Origin: Stichopus chloronotus
Lineage: Eukaryota; Echinodermata; Holothuroidea; Aspidochirotida; Stichopodidae
Direction: 5' to 3'
NCBI GenBank assembly: GCA_021234535.1
Contig: CM037843.1
Span: forward strand, 10,228,979-10,292,978
DNA: 64,000 nt
The notes under the pieces were generated by a model. It was not told where the DNA came from. It ran no database searches and worked only from the letters and a program-made list of their open reading frames with translations. Made by a program: the position numbers and the translations under genes. This document shows, piece by piece, positions 36,831-48,112 of this stretch. The number at the start of each line of letters is the position of its first letter. Within the stretch, counting starts at the first letter, position 1.

Positions 36831-37749
36831 GGTAACTCAACTTGAAAATTGAATTTTACAAAGATGGTTGGGGGCGGGATGAATACTCGTAAAAAAGGTA
36901 TATTACTTGGATTTAACTCACTTTAAGTTGCCGCATGTCAAAAAGAGTCGAGGTACTTCTTGGCAAAACTCACTTACTTTCACTTGGTGTGCATTCCTCG
37001 TTCATCAAAATGGTAAAATGAAGAAAAGTCACTTTGCATTTATTCGTATTTTGAGATGGGATTTTGAGAGGGGAAAGAACGCCCCTCAAAGCAGGATACT
37101 TACTCACATAAAAAAAACAAATGATTTTTATTTAAATTTATACTCATACAAGTAGGATGTGCAGGAGACGGTAGGTTACGTAGTTACCAGTAACCTGTTC
37201 CACGGTGTGACTCAGATTCTGCTCGGACAAGTCATATCTTTTAGTAAATGTAGTAAAAGTAGTATAACTGTGTCAATAAATTTTACTGAGTTTTGCTGCT
37301 GATGGAAGGGGGCATTGTCAGTCATCCATGAATACTACGTGAAACGCTTAATTGGGAAAAGGAATACTTTGAACAGATAAAAGAAAAACTAGCTTTCAAT
37401 AAACATCACTTAGTCAACAAAAAAAAACAAAAAAAAAAACAACTGCAGTCGGTGTGTGCTCCTCCACCCCCTCCCCCCAATCCGAAGTACGGTTTGTACT
37501 TGAATGTGTAGCTTGGTATCGGAACCGAACACTTAAATTCTTTCAATGTATTCATTGAACATACTGTACGTCCTATCTCATTCCCCACACTTAGGCCTGC
37601 ATTGTTCATGGTATACCTAGCCCCTCCTCTCATTTTCCCTCGACGTATTTTTTGAGTGACCTAGTAGTCTTATTTTGATGTAAGTAACAATCCATCAGGT
37701 TGCTCTCGTTTGCACCTTAGTCCACCCAGAATTTCAATAATGTGCTAAA
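36831..37749. other. intergenic region, no gene supported
   Basis: AT-rich, with A runs interrupted by C near 37420-37441. No supported gene. Confidence 0.5.
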
Positions 37750-37885
37750 ATCATCTCTCGAGAAAACCCATTTCTGCATGATAGAACTTGACGTGATATA
37801 TCGAGTCATACCATCATGGTTACGGTTTGTTCTTTCGATGAAGCCTTATCATGTATGATATCATGTTAGGATTAGCTGTCGTTTG
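37750..37885 (+). repeat. dispersed repeat family F, copy 2
   Basis: Contains TCTCGAGAAAACCCATTTCT, GCATGATAGAACTTGACGTG, ATCATGGTTACGGTTTGTTC, CATGTATGATATCATGTTAG and GATTAGCTG, matching 5648-5782 and the complement of 39000-39135. Confidence 0.75.
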
Positions 37886-38392
37886 GATGGAAAGCATGAA
37901 TTATGCATGATTTGTATTTGAATAACAAAGAGTAAAATTGTTCTAAAGTCCCTGCGTCTACATTGTGAGACTTTTGGCAAGTGCATGACTAAGGAACACA
38001 TGGACGATATATCAAGGGTAACATTGTGGCAAACCTGCGGACATGGTCTCTTGGCAAAACATTGTAGCTCTTCCACATAGAGTTCATGGTCAAAGTTATA
38101 TACACCGACTTTATACAACGATGATTTTGTAACAATAGACATTTCACCACTAGTAACCTACGTCCTTTGAAGTACTTCCGAAATAGGAGTCCGACTTCCT
38201 GTTATAAAACCATGCAAATGTTACTGGTGCAACTATAGGATACCTTGGAGCCAATTAACAATGCCGTGTACTCGTTATAACGATAGGCTACCGTCATAAC
38301 ACTACACATATGGTATGCTACAAGATTCGCATATATTTTTCTGACCTACATGGTAATATGTATCTTTGGGGAGAGAACCGTTGTCATGTAAT

Positions 38393-38466
38393 CCATGTAT
38401 GGCTGGCCCAACACACCAGCCAATTCTAACGTGACATCATACATGTTTATGCTTTCTCGAGTGAAC
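38393..38466 (-). repeat. dispersed repeat family F, partial copy
   Basis: The reverse complement has CTCGAGAAAGCATAAACATG, TATGATGTCACGTTAG and AATTGGCTGG, the right end of family F. Confidence 0.65.
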
Positions 38467-38999
38467 ACCCACTACCTATTGCCATCTCGTCATTGCTCTA
38501 TCAAGCAGAAAAAAAGTCTTCTCTGGACCTTACCTTTGATAAATAAAAAGCAAAAGACGAGGATAATGCGAACAAACTTAGATGGCGTTTAAGATTATTA
38601 TAAAGTTGTCGGGTTTGGTATAGTAGCCTGCCTCGAACCTGTTGCCGAGAGTGAAATGCGTTACCGTTACTTAACTGTCGGCCCATACATATTTTGTAAT
38701 TGACTGCTAACGACGTGAAGTTCATCCAGTGGCAGGTCACCTTTTCGTCGTAGTGGTTTTGGCGGGAGAAAGATAGCGTACTTGCGGTTTCTCAGGTCAC
38801 GGTCATCTCAAGACCTGAATCACTGATTTAATTAAGGAGTAGGTCTAATTTCGGTCATGTTATTTTCAAGTAATAAACAATATTCAGGTCATGTACGTCT
38901 CAAGAGAATTGCAGTAACTACTTTGAAAAGCAACAGGATTAGCATAAACTAGGTAAAAAACAGAAATCATGTTTGAAAATTAACAGTTCTTACTACAAG

Positions 39000-39135
39000 C
39001 AGCCAATCCTCACATGGTATCATACATGTTTATCCCTTCTGCAGAAGTTCCTACCGTAACCATTAAGGTTTAGCTGGGTATCACGTCATGTTCTGTCATG
39101 TAGAAGAGGTCTTCTCGAAACATGATTTGAGCATA
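39000..39135 (-). repeat. dispersed repeat family F, copy 3
   Basis: The reverse complement has TCGAGAAGACCTCTTCTACA, GACAGAACATGACGTGATAC, TTAATGGTTACGGTAGG, GATAAACATGTATGATACCA and GTGAGGATTGGCTG, the full family order. Confidence 0.75.
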
Positions 39136-39427
39136 CTGTATTGTGAAAATTCTGTGAGGACTAGGTGCTGCGATTTCACCCACATAATGAATATGCCACA
39201 GAAAAGGTCTCACCGGTGTATAAAAAAAACATACTAGTCAAGTCTTCGCTCCTTGGTAGGTATCGGGAATCGCAGTATTGAGTGAAATGAAGCATTGTAT
39301 TTACAAATAACCTACAAACTGACCACATCATTGCGACGTCAATGATGAGCTGTTTCGACTAACTGAATATTCATTACTACTTCTCACTGGCCTGTTCAAG
39401 ACGCACACAGTTGATTTAAATGAAAAC

Positions 39428-39645
39428 TGTCAAACACTACATTATCGTAGTTTGCACTTTTTGTCGTTATGTTAGGAGAATCTGAAATCGTACGGCAGAG
39501 TTTACCACCTGAAATGCATTTACTTGCCCGAATTGTCTGAATAAATTAAAAGACTTAGGCCTACTTAACTTTTGGACATGAAATTTCGATGTGTTTACTT
39601 TTTGCATACAACCGCAATCACTTGAAGTAAAACGTTTTCTTGAGA
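39428..39645 (-). repeat. dispersed repeat family E, copy 3
   Basis: The reverse complement carries TTCAAGTGATTGCGGTTG, GCAAAAAGTAAACACAT, AATTTCATGTCCAAAAGTTA, TTTCAGGTGGTAAACTCT and GACAAAAAGTGCAAAC, in family order. Confidence 0.7.
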
Positions 39646-39649
39646 ACAC

Positions 39650-42600
39650 AAATTAGAACTTTCTTTTCCACATTCTTTATAAAAGCCTCCATGAATCTTG
39701 AATGCGACTTAAATCATCCAACGTACGATCAAAGGAGATCATATGTACTGTGTACACCGAACTTTCGACAGACAGAACAACAGTAGACCTATATTGCATT
39801 AGTTAAGCCTAAGTTGTATAAGTGTAGACTATTGCTATACATTTTATATGAATTGTATAACTTACATTTGAAAGTATTACTTTTCATGAAAGACATGTGA
39901 ATTTTGTAATGTGAAAAACAAATTACCTTTTGTAAGAAAATTATGGATAAATTTTCCACTTACTATAAAACCATGGAAATTCTAATCTCAATTATTAGCA
40001 CTGGTGGCTGGTGTATGTTTTCTTTTTTTTTTTCATAAATTTTACTTCTTCCCTTCCTAAATTTATCCTTTTTTGTACATTGAAACTAAAACTAAGCAAT
40101 GTTTTAATTGTTTTGTTTTCCACTTTGATAAATGATAAGTGGCAGAAAGTTTGTTTACAGATAATGAATCAGTCACACTCTATAGCTATAATTAGGTACA
40201 GAATATGCATAAAAGTAACATCCAGTTTGTGATTTGAATAACATCATTACCGTGGTAGGGAGATCCCTGATTATATTAAGGCATCTACAATGGGTACCAA
40301 TGTCAGAAAAGACAAAGTTTTTATAATTGACAGATGTAGCGTGTTCATTCATTCATCCATTCATTCGTTCGTTTATTCATCCTTCCATTCATTCATTCAA
40401 ATGTCTCTAAAACAATTTGCAGTAAATAAGGTGGACTTTAACACACATTGCGAGGATTTTCAGAGTACTGTACCTGTAACGTACTGAGTTGAACATTTGT
40501 CGCTCTTATGCGTTTTAAAGTGTCAGAAAATGTGCATGGCATATGCCAGGATAGTTAACACTGTACATTTGTAACTATAGGATATCTCTTACACGTTTAT
40601 TGTATTGTATAAAGAGATTACCAGTTTTAAAGGTTTTGTGCCTAATACAAAGCAACACAGAGTTAAAACTGAGGACCAATTAAATGCTATCGGTATGACC
40701 GCTATCAATAGGGTGCTTGAGGGTATAATGTAACCGTCACACAAGTTCGTCCATCGTTCAGCTCGCCCCCACAATGTATGTAATGTATTGAATTCCAAAA
40801 GTCGTTTCCACGAATTCACACTATATCGCCAAATCCCGCGACTGGTACCGAAGTTCACGTATAGTTTCGTCGTGTGGGCGTATACGTTGCATCCTAGTTG
40901 AATAATTGTTAATTGTAATCCAGAACATTCACATTAGGGCAGTAGGAGGATATGGTGACATCCAGAAATTTGAAAGACTCACACACACAACCCTCACATT
41001 TTCCGTACAGTTTCCTGCTACTTGGCCCACGAATGTATAACATTACTTGTAAAGAAACGAGGAGTTTTTAGACACTTCCTCCGTGGGAGGGGGATGTATG
41101 GTGTTTCCGCGATGTTCACAGGATCACAATAATTTACTTACTATTGTAAATTACGATGCGGTCAACTATGTAATCGACAAGGCTATGCAAACTTATAGGT
41201 CACATTAATTTGTTATTACCTTCTATGAAGTTAAGGCCTTCTTTCATTGGAGTGTGTATCAGTGTATCATGAACTGTTGTCTTTGGTCACTCCCTAAACT
41301 GCCAATCGTGGATCCTTATTCCAACCTGTTCTGTAAAGCCAAAACGGGGACACGACCTTTACGTCATTGACTCATTTAGAGGGTGGTTACAGTTGATTAT
41401 GATCATTAACATGAGGTTCCCCTGTCATAAATCAAATTTATTTGACAGACCGTATGTTTCTGTGACGTTTTAAGCTGCGGTATGAGGCCGCGCGTCTCTG
41501 ACATTGGTATTGCCTTATTGTGCATATTCAAATAACTGAGCAAGATTCGGCCTATATTTTTGTGACGTACATTACACGTACACGTACACACAACAAACAA
41601 CTTATGTAAAGCAGCCATCCGTATATCATACGCATATATTTCCATGAATAGTTTTTTTTAAAAAAAAGTATAGAACAGATGCGGGAATTCAGTTGCATAA
41701 AAACTGAAATATATGAGAGCAAGTGGGAAGGAAAGTAGCATTCAAATATTCAGAATCAACATATCAGGAAACACTCGTCTAACGTGGGTCAAAAGTGTGG
41801 TAGAGATAGAAGGAAACTGAAGAAATACCGTACATATGGTGATATAAACCGTCTTGTCCAATGGACTATAGTAAACCCTGTTTAAAGGCCATATCGCCTT
41901 GAAGACATTTTCACAAACGACCAACTTCCCGTATTAATACTTTAACATAACCATCAATTCTTTTCTTATTTCCTTTTAACACTTTATAGATGTAACTCTC
42001 GTTAATTTCAGGCAGAGTGTGGTGTAAATTATTTTGGGGAGCTGGCACATGTAACTCACTTCCTCGTACAGTATATACTTTGAACTTCGGATTAGCCTCG
42101 TTTCGTATTTCCCTTAATTTGATCAATTGTGGTACTCAATAGGAGGGTACATGTGGTATTCAATGCCTTTTCAAAAATTGTGCTTGAGTCCATGGGAAAC
42201 ATCAAGAAACAATATCTACGGGTGTTGTGTAGATTGTTTTATTGACAGTTATGTTTTCATAATTTGGAAAGGAACCTTTTTGTATTTAAAGTACAGCTTG
42301 TTTGTTATGTGTTGTGTACATGTTTTGTTTTTTGCGTGGGGGCCACATGAACCACCCAGAATGTCTACCGTAATTTTTATCCGAGGGGCTAAACGTTTCA
42401 TCGATGGAAAATATTGAGGAAAATTAATGAATAATGACCGTATTTTTGAGTCTGTTTTTTAGTCTAAGCTTTTCTTAAATCAGCTTTTCAAGGGGGTCGT
42501 ATACTTTGTCGCCATTTATTATCTAGCAGCGGTGCATGGATAACGGTAATTAAACAATATGTATTGAGAGCTTGGCGTCAATTACATGACTACATCCTGA

Positions 42601-42924
42601 AATCTGGTGAAAAGGAGGGAAAAATAAGAAAAGTTAATGTCACAGTGACTGTCTTTACATATTCATGTCCTGTTATAATATTACAGTCACGGTCCCACGG
42701 CGCACGGGCTGTAGGTTGGTTGGTTGTTCAAATAATGTTGGCTTGGTAATCCAGCACGGGAAGCCTGTTTTAGAATTGACTGGTGAATTATAATGTTTGT
42801 AATATATTACAATTAAGTACTATACAAACTCGTTTCACACGCAATTTCTGGTTGTTTGAAGAGGACCCGGCTGTTTCAGTCGTTCGTAGCTACCTCTGAA
42901 GAAGATTGTGTATACTACTCTGTG
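39650..42924. other. intergenic region with an ATTC microsatellite, no gene supported
   Basis: AT-rich. It contains (ATTC/ATCC)n near 40346-40400, and an A/T homopolymer pair near 41650-41670. No exon or RNA recognised. Confidence 0.5.
40346..40400. repeat. imperfect (ATTC)n microsatellite
   Basis: Repeated TTCATTCATCCATTCATTCG-type tetranucleotides with point changes. Confidence 0.8.
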
Positions 42925-42928
42925 TTAA

Positions 42929-43269
42929 AGTGACTCACTGAGTTGGTTTGTGAAATTCACTGTGACCAGGTTCCTTAACGTACTGATGACAAATGGTCAA
43001 ATTAAGATCCCAATGTTCATTGGATCCCAATGTTTCACATACAATGGAACACCAAGTGAGAGAGTAATTAACGAATTTTACTCTTTTCTTATTAGTACTA
43101 TATTCACATGCACACAACCAGCAAGTAATGGTCAAAATTTCAAAAAATGCCAGTTTTCACAACTACTGGATGTGAATCTGACTAATATTATGCTATTTAA
43201 AATTATTGCCATGTGATTACAGCCTTCAGAATCACCACAAACTTATTAATATCAACTCAATGAACCCCT
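42929..43269 (-). mobile_element. TTAA-flanked MITE-like element A, copy 2
   Basis: TTAA at 42925-42928 and 43270-43273 bound 341 bp with ends AGTGACTCACTGAGTTG and CAACTCAATGAACCCCT. It is the reverse complement of 30782-31150 along most of its length, including GTTGGTTTGTGAAATTCACT, GATGACAAATGGTCAAA, GGATGTGAATCTGAC and CTTCAGAATCACC. It encodes no protein. Confidence 0.85.
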
Positions 43270-43499
43270 TTAAGTTGATAAATTTACGCATGGTAAAATG
43301 CCGGCAGTATGGAGTTATATTCAGTTTTAACAAAAGGGAGTGCATCTGTTCATTAGTATTCCCTAGTATTATGTTCTTCCATTTCAAGTTATGGGCTCAT
43401 GGCTCAGTATAATGTAGGCTTTATTGTACACCGGCGGAAATATAAACACATCATGCAACACACATATGATTGCACCCTATCAACTAGAAATTAGAGATG

Positions 43500-44000
43500 G
43501 TGAAGTGTAACCATCTTCTTCGTGGTGGGTCGTGTGACATGAAAATTACATTTTGGAGTATTGGGTGCATTCACCATTGAAAATATTAAAAATAGCCACC
43601 CACAAATTTCATCAAAATCCGTCATAGATTGACCAATTTACAGGAAAAGTAGTGTCTTACAGCTCTATCACGCATAGACATTGGCTAAGTATGCAAATTT
43701 GTGACGTCAAGAGGTGGACTCTTACGATATGTTTTATGTTAATCCTTTGTTTATGTAACCTTTATTTCAAGGACATTTGAGAATTTCATATGCCCGGAGG
43801 GCTTTAATTTGGAAGCCCGTATTTTCTTCTTCAAAAGTATCGATATCACTTACCAATTTGACACACAATAAGAGGCAAAATATATAGGCTGAACAAAAGA
43901 AATACTGACATTGTGCAACACTCCACGTCATCTGTTTTACGTTTTCCTCAAACTTTGAAAAGTTATATCTCAAAAGCGGTAAAAGATATAAACAAAATTA
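43500..44000 (+). repeat. dispersed repeat family D, copy 1
   Basis: The core at 43705-43990 shares GACTC..ACGATATG, ATTTCAAGGACATTTGAGAA, TTTCATATGCCCGGAGG, TATCGATATCACTTACCA, AATACTGACATTGTGCAA and TCAAACTTTGAAAAGTTATA with 47560-47865 and 55345-55650. Upstream similarity to copy 2 (GTGACATGAAAA..ACAT, ATCAAA, GCAAATTTGTGACGTCA) extends it to about 500 bp. Non-coding. Confidence 0.75.
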
Positions 44001-45260
44001 TAACGGATTTTTACTCAGGATTTTACTTCTGAATGAAGGGTGCTCTTTTCTAGAAGCATGTCACACAACCTTTTAGGGAGCCTTACGCAAATGTGAGAAG
44101 ACCGTGAATTTTAAATTGTTTTCTTTTAACTCTAAAAAGTTTTTGGAGAAAAATTGTCACGTTAAAGACATGATGATAGATGTTCTAAATGATGTGATGT
44201 GTATGTTCTAACTCTTTTCAAAATGAATTTATTTGGATTATTTGGAGAAAGACTCAAGTGTATTTTTTTTCCTTTTACCGCATCGGGAAAACGTAATTAG
44301 ATAGACATTACGGTATATTGTGAATGATTTGCAAGACCGTTAAGTCATTCCGTGTATAAATGAGTAATTTAAACAGCTATACATTCATAAAACATCACAA
44401 CATCATTAGACAGTGTACGGTGGCCGAGAGAGGACAAGAGGAAAAATTCTAGAGGGTCATCGACCTTATATCTCAAAATGTCGAAATTTGAGATAATAAG
44501 TCGAAGTTTTGAGACAGTGGCGGATTTGTCCTTTCTTGCCAGCATAACAGCTAACTGTCATTCTTAACATATAAATTAATCCGCGTACAATCACTCACTG
44601 CAGTTTTAACCTTTGTTTATGCACTCGACCACAGCCCGACTAAGATCACCCACACAGCAAGATTCTTATAGTCACCTATGACTTAATGATTATTTCATAT
44701 CCTGTTATTTTTTTTCTCTGGAGATGCTTATGCATTCATTATTGCATCGTTTGTTTACATACCATGTCACAACCAACAAAGTGTTCCAAACTTACCTGAA
44801 ATTTCCTTTTATTTTGTAATCTGTGGGGCTTTTTTCTTTGAAAAATTTAACATCAGAGGCGATTTGTTCATTAGTAATGTTTTAGTGAATCCTTGTAATG
44901 GTGGAGATAGTATTTACAACACGACTTATTTATTTTAATATGATTGGTATACGATCAAGTTTGAACAGAAGTCTGGTGCAATGTTTGAAACTATATCATT
45001 ATCGATCTCAATCTGTAATAAAAGTGATCAATTTATCAATAAACAACTATCATGCAGAAAAAATAATTCATTTCTGGAGAGGCATTTTTCCTACCACGCT
45101 AATCAACCAAACAAGTGGGGGGTATACAGTCTTTATAAACGTTACAACGTCAGGTCGGGTGACTACCAACTAAACAATATTAGACCAAATTATTTGGCAT
45201 CTAATTCAATAATCGCTTGTGTTGACTATATCGTCGTGGTGTAATAGTTTGATAGGCTAT
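44001..45260. other. intergenic region, no gene supported
   Basis: AT-rich. At 44470-44514 there is a TATCTCAAAATGTCGAAATT / TGAGATAATAAGTCGAAG pair of short internal repeats. No supported gene. Confidence 0.5.
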
Positions 45261-45620
45261 GGTATATAGCATGTAATACTATGCAGGAAAGAGCGCGATA
45301 TGCCGTAGCATATAATTATGTGAGAACATGTGAGGTGCTATGGAAACATGTGACATGTACACGGCTTATTATAGTATATGAGAGTACATTGGCGTGTTGT
45401 CGCGAGTCTATGGTACATCACACAAGAGAATGCAACACTACATAAAAGGCTATATAAAGATGTGACAGTATGTATGTACTTTAGTGTATATGAGTTGATG
45501 CTATATGGAGGCTATATTAGCACAGTACATGTGTTCCAATATGTGAAATGATATAAGACTATGCTCAGAGGGTACTTCAGGTATGTGACAGTTTTGATGT
45601 TGAAGTACACGAGAATATAT
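45261..45620. repeat. degenerate short-period repeat region
   Basis: Words such as CTATGGTATATAGCATG, ATGTGAGAACATGTGAGG, ATGTGACA, GGCTATATAAAGATGTGACA and GGAGGCTATATTAGCAC recur irregularly every 25-45 bases. It looks like an old decayed satellite; the unit boundaries are not sharp. Confidence 0.45.
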
Positions 45621-47369
45621 ATCTTTATTGACTGTTTGAGTATTTATCTGGCTATTTGTATAAGCGCCAGTGTGTATTTTTTTCCTATCACTAATTGATC
45701 TGATTATATGCTAGCGTTATCAGTTTTGCTTCTAAGAACTTTAAAAGGGGAATTGAAATTGATTATTTTAGAACCTACAGAGCAATTAATCTTGGATAGA
45801 GTTTGTTTGAATTTTTATTCGGAAGTACTTTATTGGCCAAGAACTTAGCATAGCCTATGGTCAATATATCAAATTCAATAAGAATTGCACAGGCCTGCAC
45901 AATTGCACTAGACTGCTAGACGAAGTTTAGATTTATTCAGACATTCAGTTTCACAGGAAGATTGATTCTCTTGAAATTGTCATAACAAAAGTCGAATTCT
46001 CACTACCTTGGAGAAAATGTGAACGACATAAAGTAATGGCCTAATTATAATATGACACTGAATGTGACCCCTCACTTTTTTGTAAGAGGCAGACATCTCC
46101 AATATGCCCAGCCCTCCATTTTTTCAAAATGACGAAACCTAAACCTGTTGTGAATGGTAAGCATATAGTAGACTATTGAGTACACTTTTTGACTGCAAAC
46201 GTCCCCATCGTCAATTTTACTGCCAGCCTAGGACTATAGGCCTAGTTCAAGTTGTAGCCATGCCATGACTATTTGTTTTTCGTTGACGAATGGACTGAGG
46301 AATGGACTATTAAAAGCTGAAATTTTACCAAATATTGCACCATCTGCCAAATGCACATTTTCCAATTTTCTTTACTTAAAGGGGAGGGGACCTCTCACCC
46401 AGGACGGCGAATCGTAAATGGTGACAAGTCCCCCTCACTTTTGGAGATGGAAAGATGGCACCACGTCCTTGGCTGTAACAATCCTTCTTTTGGTGGAAAT
46501 GTTCATGGAATGAAAGCTAACAACGATCCCAGAACATGTTCAGATTACAGTTTCAAGTCATCTACCTGCATCTGGCCGACTTAATGAATGTTCCCCAATT
46601 CTAAACTATTTTCGTTGAAATTTTTAAAACAATTTTTTTTTCTTTACTTCATCTGATTATTTCTTTTTCCCTTCTGTCTTTTGTCCTCAGTATGTTTTCT
46701 ACAAAAGACAGTGCATTGATGTTTACTTGCAGGTGACTGTAATTTTTAAACATATGTAGCAGTCACGAGATGATCGTCTGCAGAATTATTGGTCTGATTA
46801 TGAAGTAAGGCTCATCCAATAAGAAATCCCTCCTTTTCAGTGTTTTTGTCAGTATAATGAAGGGACCGCTTTGATCAAAACTATGAAAATTAAGACAGCA
46901 AATAAAAAGTTCCAGTCAATTATGGCAAAAATGAGAGAAATCAGTTTGACAAGTATGAAAAAATCTAAAAGTCATGCAGTTTCCTTTTCCTTCTAATCGC
47001 ATTGTTTCTTTCTTCATATGGAAGAAAGACAATATATCAGGTTACATTTAAGATGTCGATAATAAAATTGAACGTAATATTTGTACCCAACTGAAATGAA
47101 GCAACCTTTTTTCGCAACTTCCGGGATGCTTTTTCGCAAGCAACAAGATTGGAAATGCCCTCTATTGCGTTCTCTTACAATCGGCTCCCAAAAAAAAAAC
47201 CTGCTTACGAAGTAGTTTAACAAGCAATATAAACGTAATATCCGATATTGTGATATTTGCACGATCGCGCGTGCATGCTCCCTGGTTGAAATACTCGTGC
47301 AATGAGCAAGCGGCATAATAACACTTTGCAGTATTAAGTAACAACAGTGAATATTAATTAAGATAGTGG
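45621..47369. other. intergenic region, no gene supported
   Basis: AT-rich; short ORFs only. No repeat family identified by eye. Confidence 0.5.
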
Positions 47370-47870
47370 AAGAACATGTGACATGAAAAACACATCTTTT
47401 AGTATTGACCGAATTAATCCTTAGAAACGTTGGAAATAGTCACAATTTTCATCCAATTCCATCAAACAATGACCTTTTTACAAACTTGTTTGTGGTTTCC
47501 AATTACATCATGAATAAAACGAATAAGCCGAATATGCAAGTTTGTGATGTCATTGGAAAGACTCGTATGGTACGCCATATGTTATTCTCTGTTTACTTCA
47601 CCTTCATTTCAATGACATTTGAAAATTTTATTTGTCCAGAAAGCTTTATTTGGAAGGATGTATTGTCTTCTTTAAAAATACTGACATGTGATATCACTTT
47701 CCAGTGCGAAACCTATAGTTAAGTAATTAAGAGGCAATGTAAAAAGGACTAAAGAAAGAAATACTGATTCTATGTTATACTAAACTTTATTGGTTTTGCA
47801 TTTTCATCAAACTTTGAAAAAACGTATCGCCCTGTAGCAAAAACGGCAATATATATAAAATATATAAATA
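47370..47870 (+). repeat. dispersed repeat family D, copy 2
   Basis: Holds TGTGACATGAAAAACACAT, GCAAGTTTGTGATGTCA, GACTCGTATGGTACGCC, ATTTCAATGACATTTGAAAA, GTGATATCACTTTCCA, GAAATACTGATTCTATG and ATCAAACTTTGAAAAAACGT in family order. The 105-codon ORF through it is a by-product. Confidence 0.75.
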
Positions 47871-48088
47871 CACTGTCAACGTATCCCAGGGTTTCACTCT
47901 GCAACTGAATGAAACCAGCTCTTCTATATATGCTTACCACTTTTTTAAACACTGTGTACCATTTTAAAGGTGCTCTATGCCAATTTTCCAAGGGCATGTG
48001 GAATTAGGGTAAATCTGAACTTAAAAGGTAAAATTTTCAGCTTGTACGCTGTATTACATCCATATTACATATTTTCGTTTCATAGTGA

Positions 48089-48112
48089 ACCTCCGAGGTA
48101 GTACTTCCATGG
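48089..48112. repeat. partial copy of the 35-bp palindrome
   Basis: From ACCTCCGAGGTAGTAC through TTCCATG it is identical over 24 bases to the right part of the palindrome at 54476-54510, in the same orientation. Confidence 0.8.
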
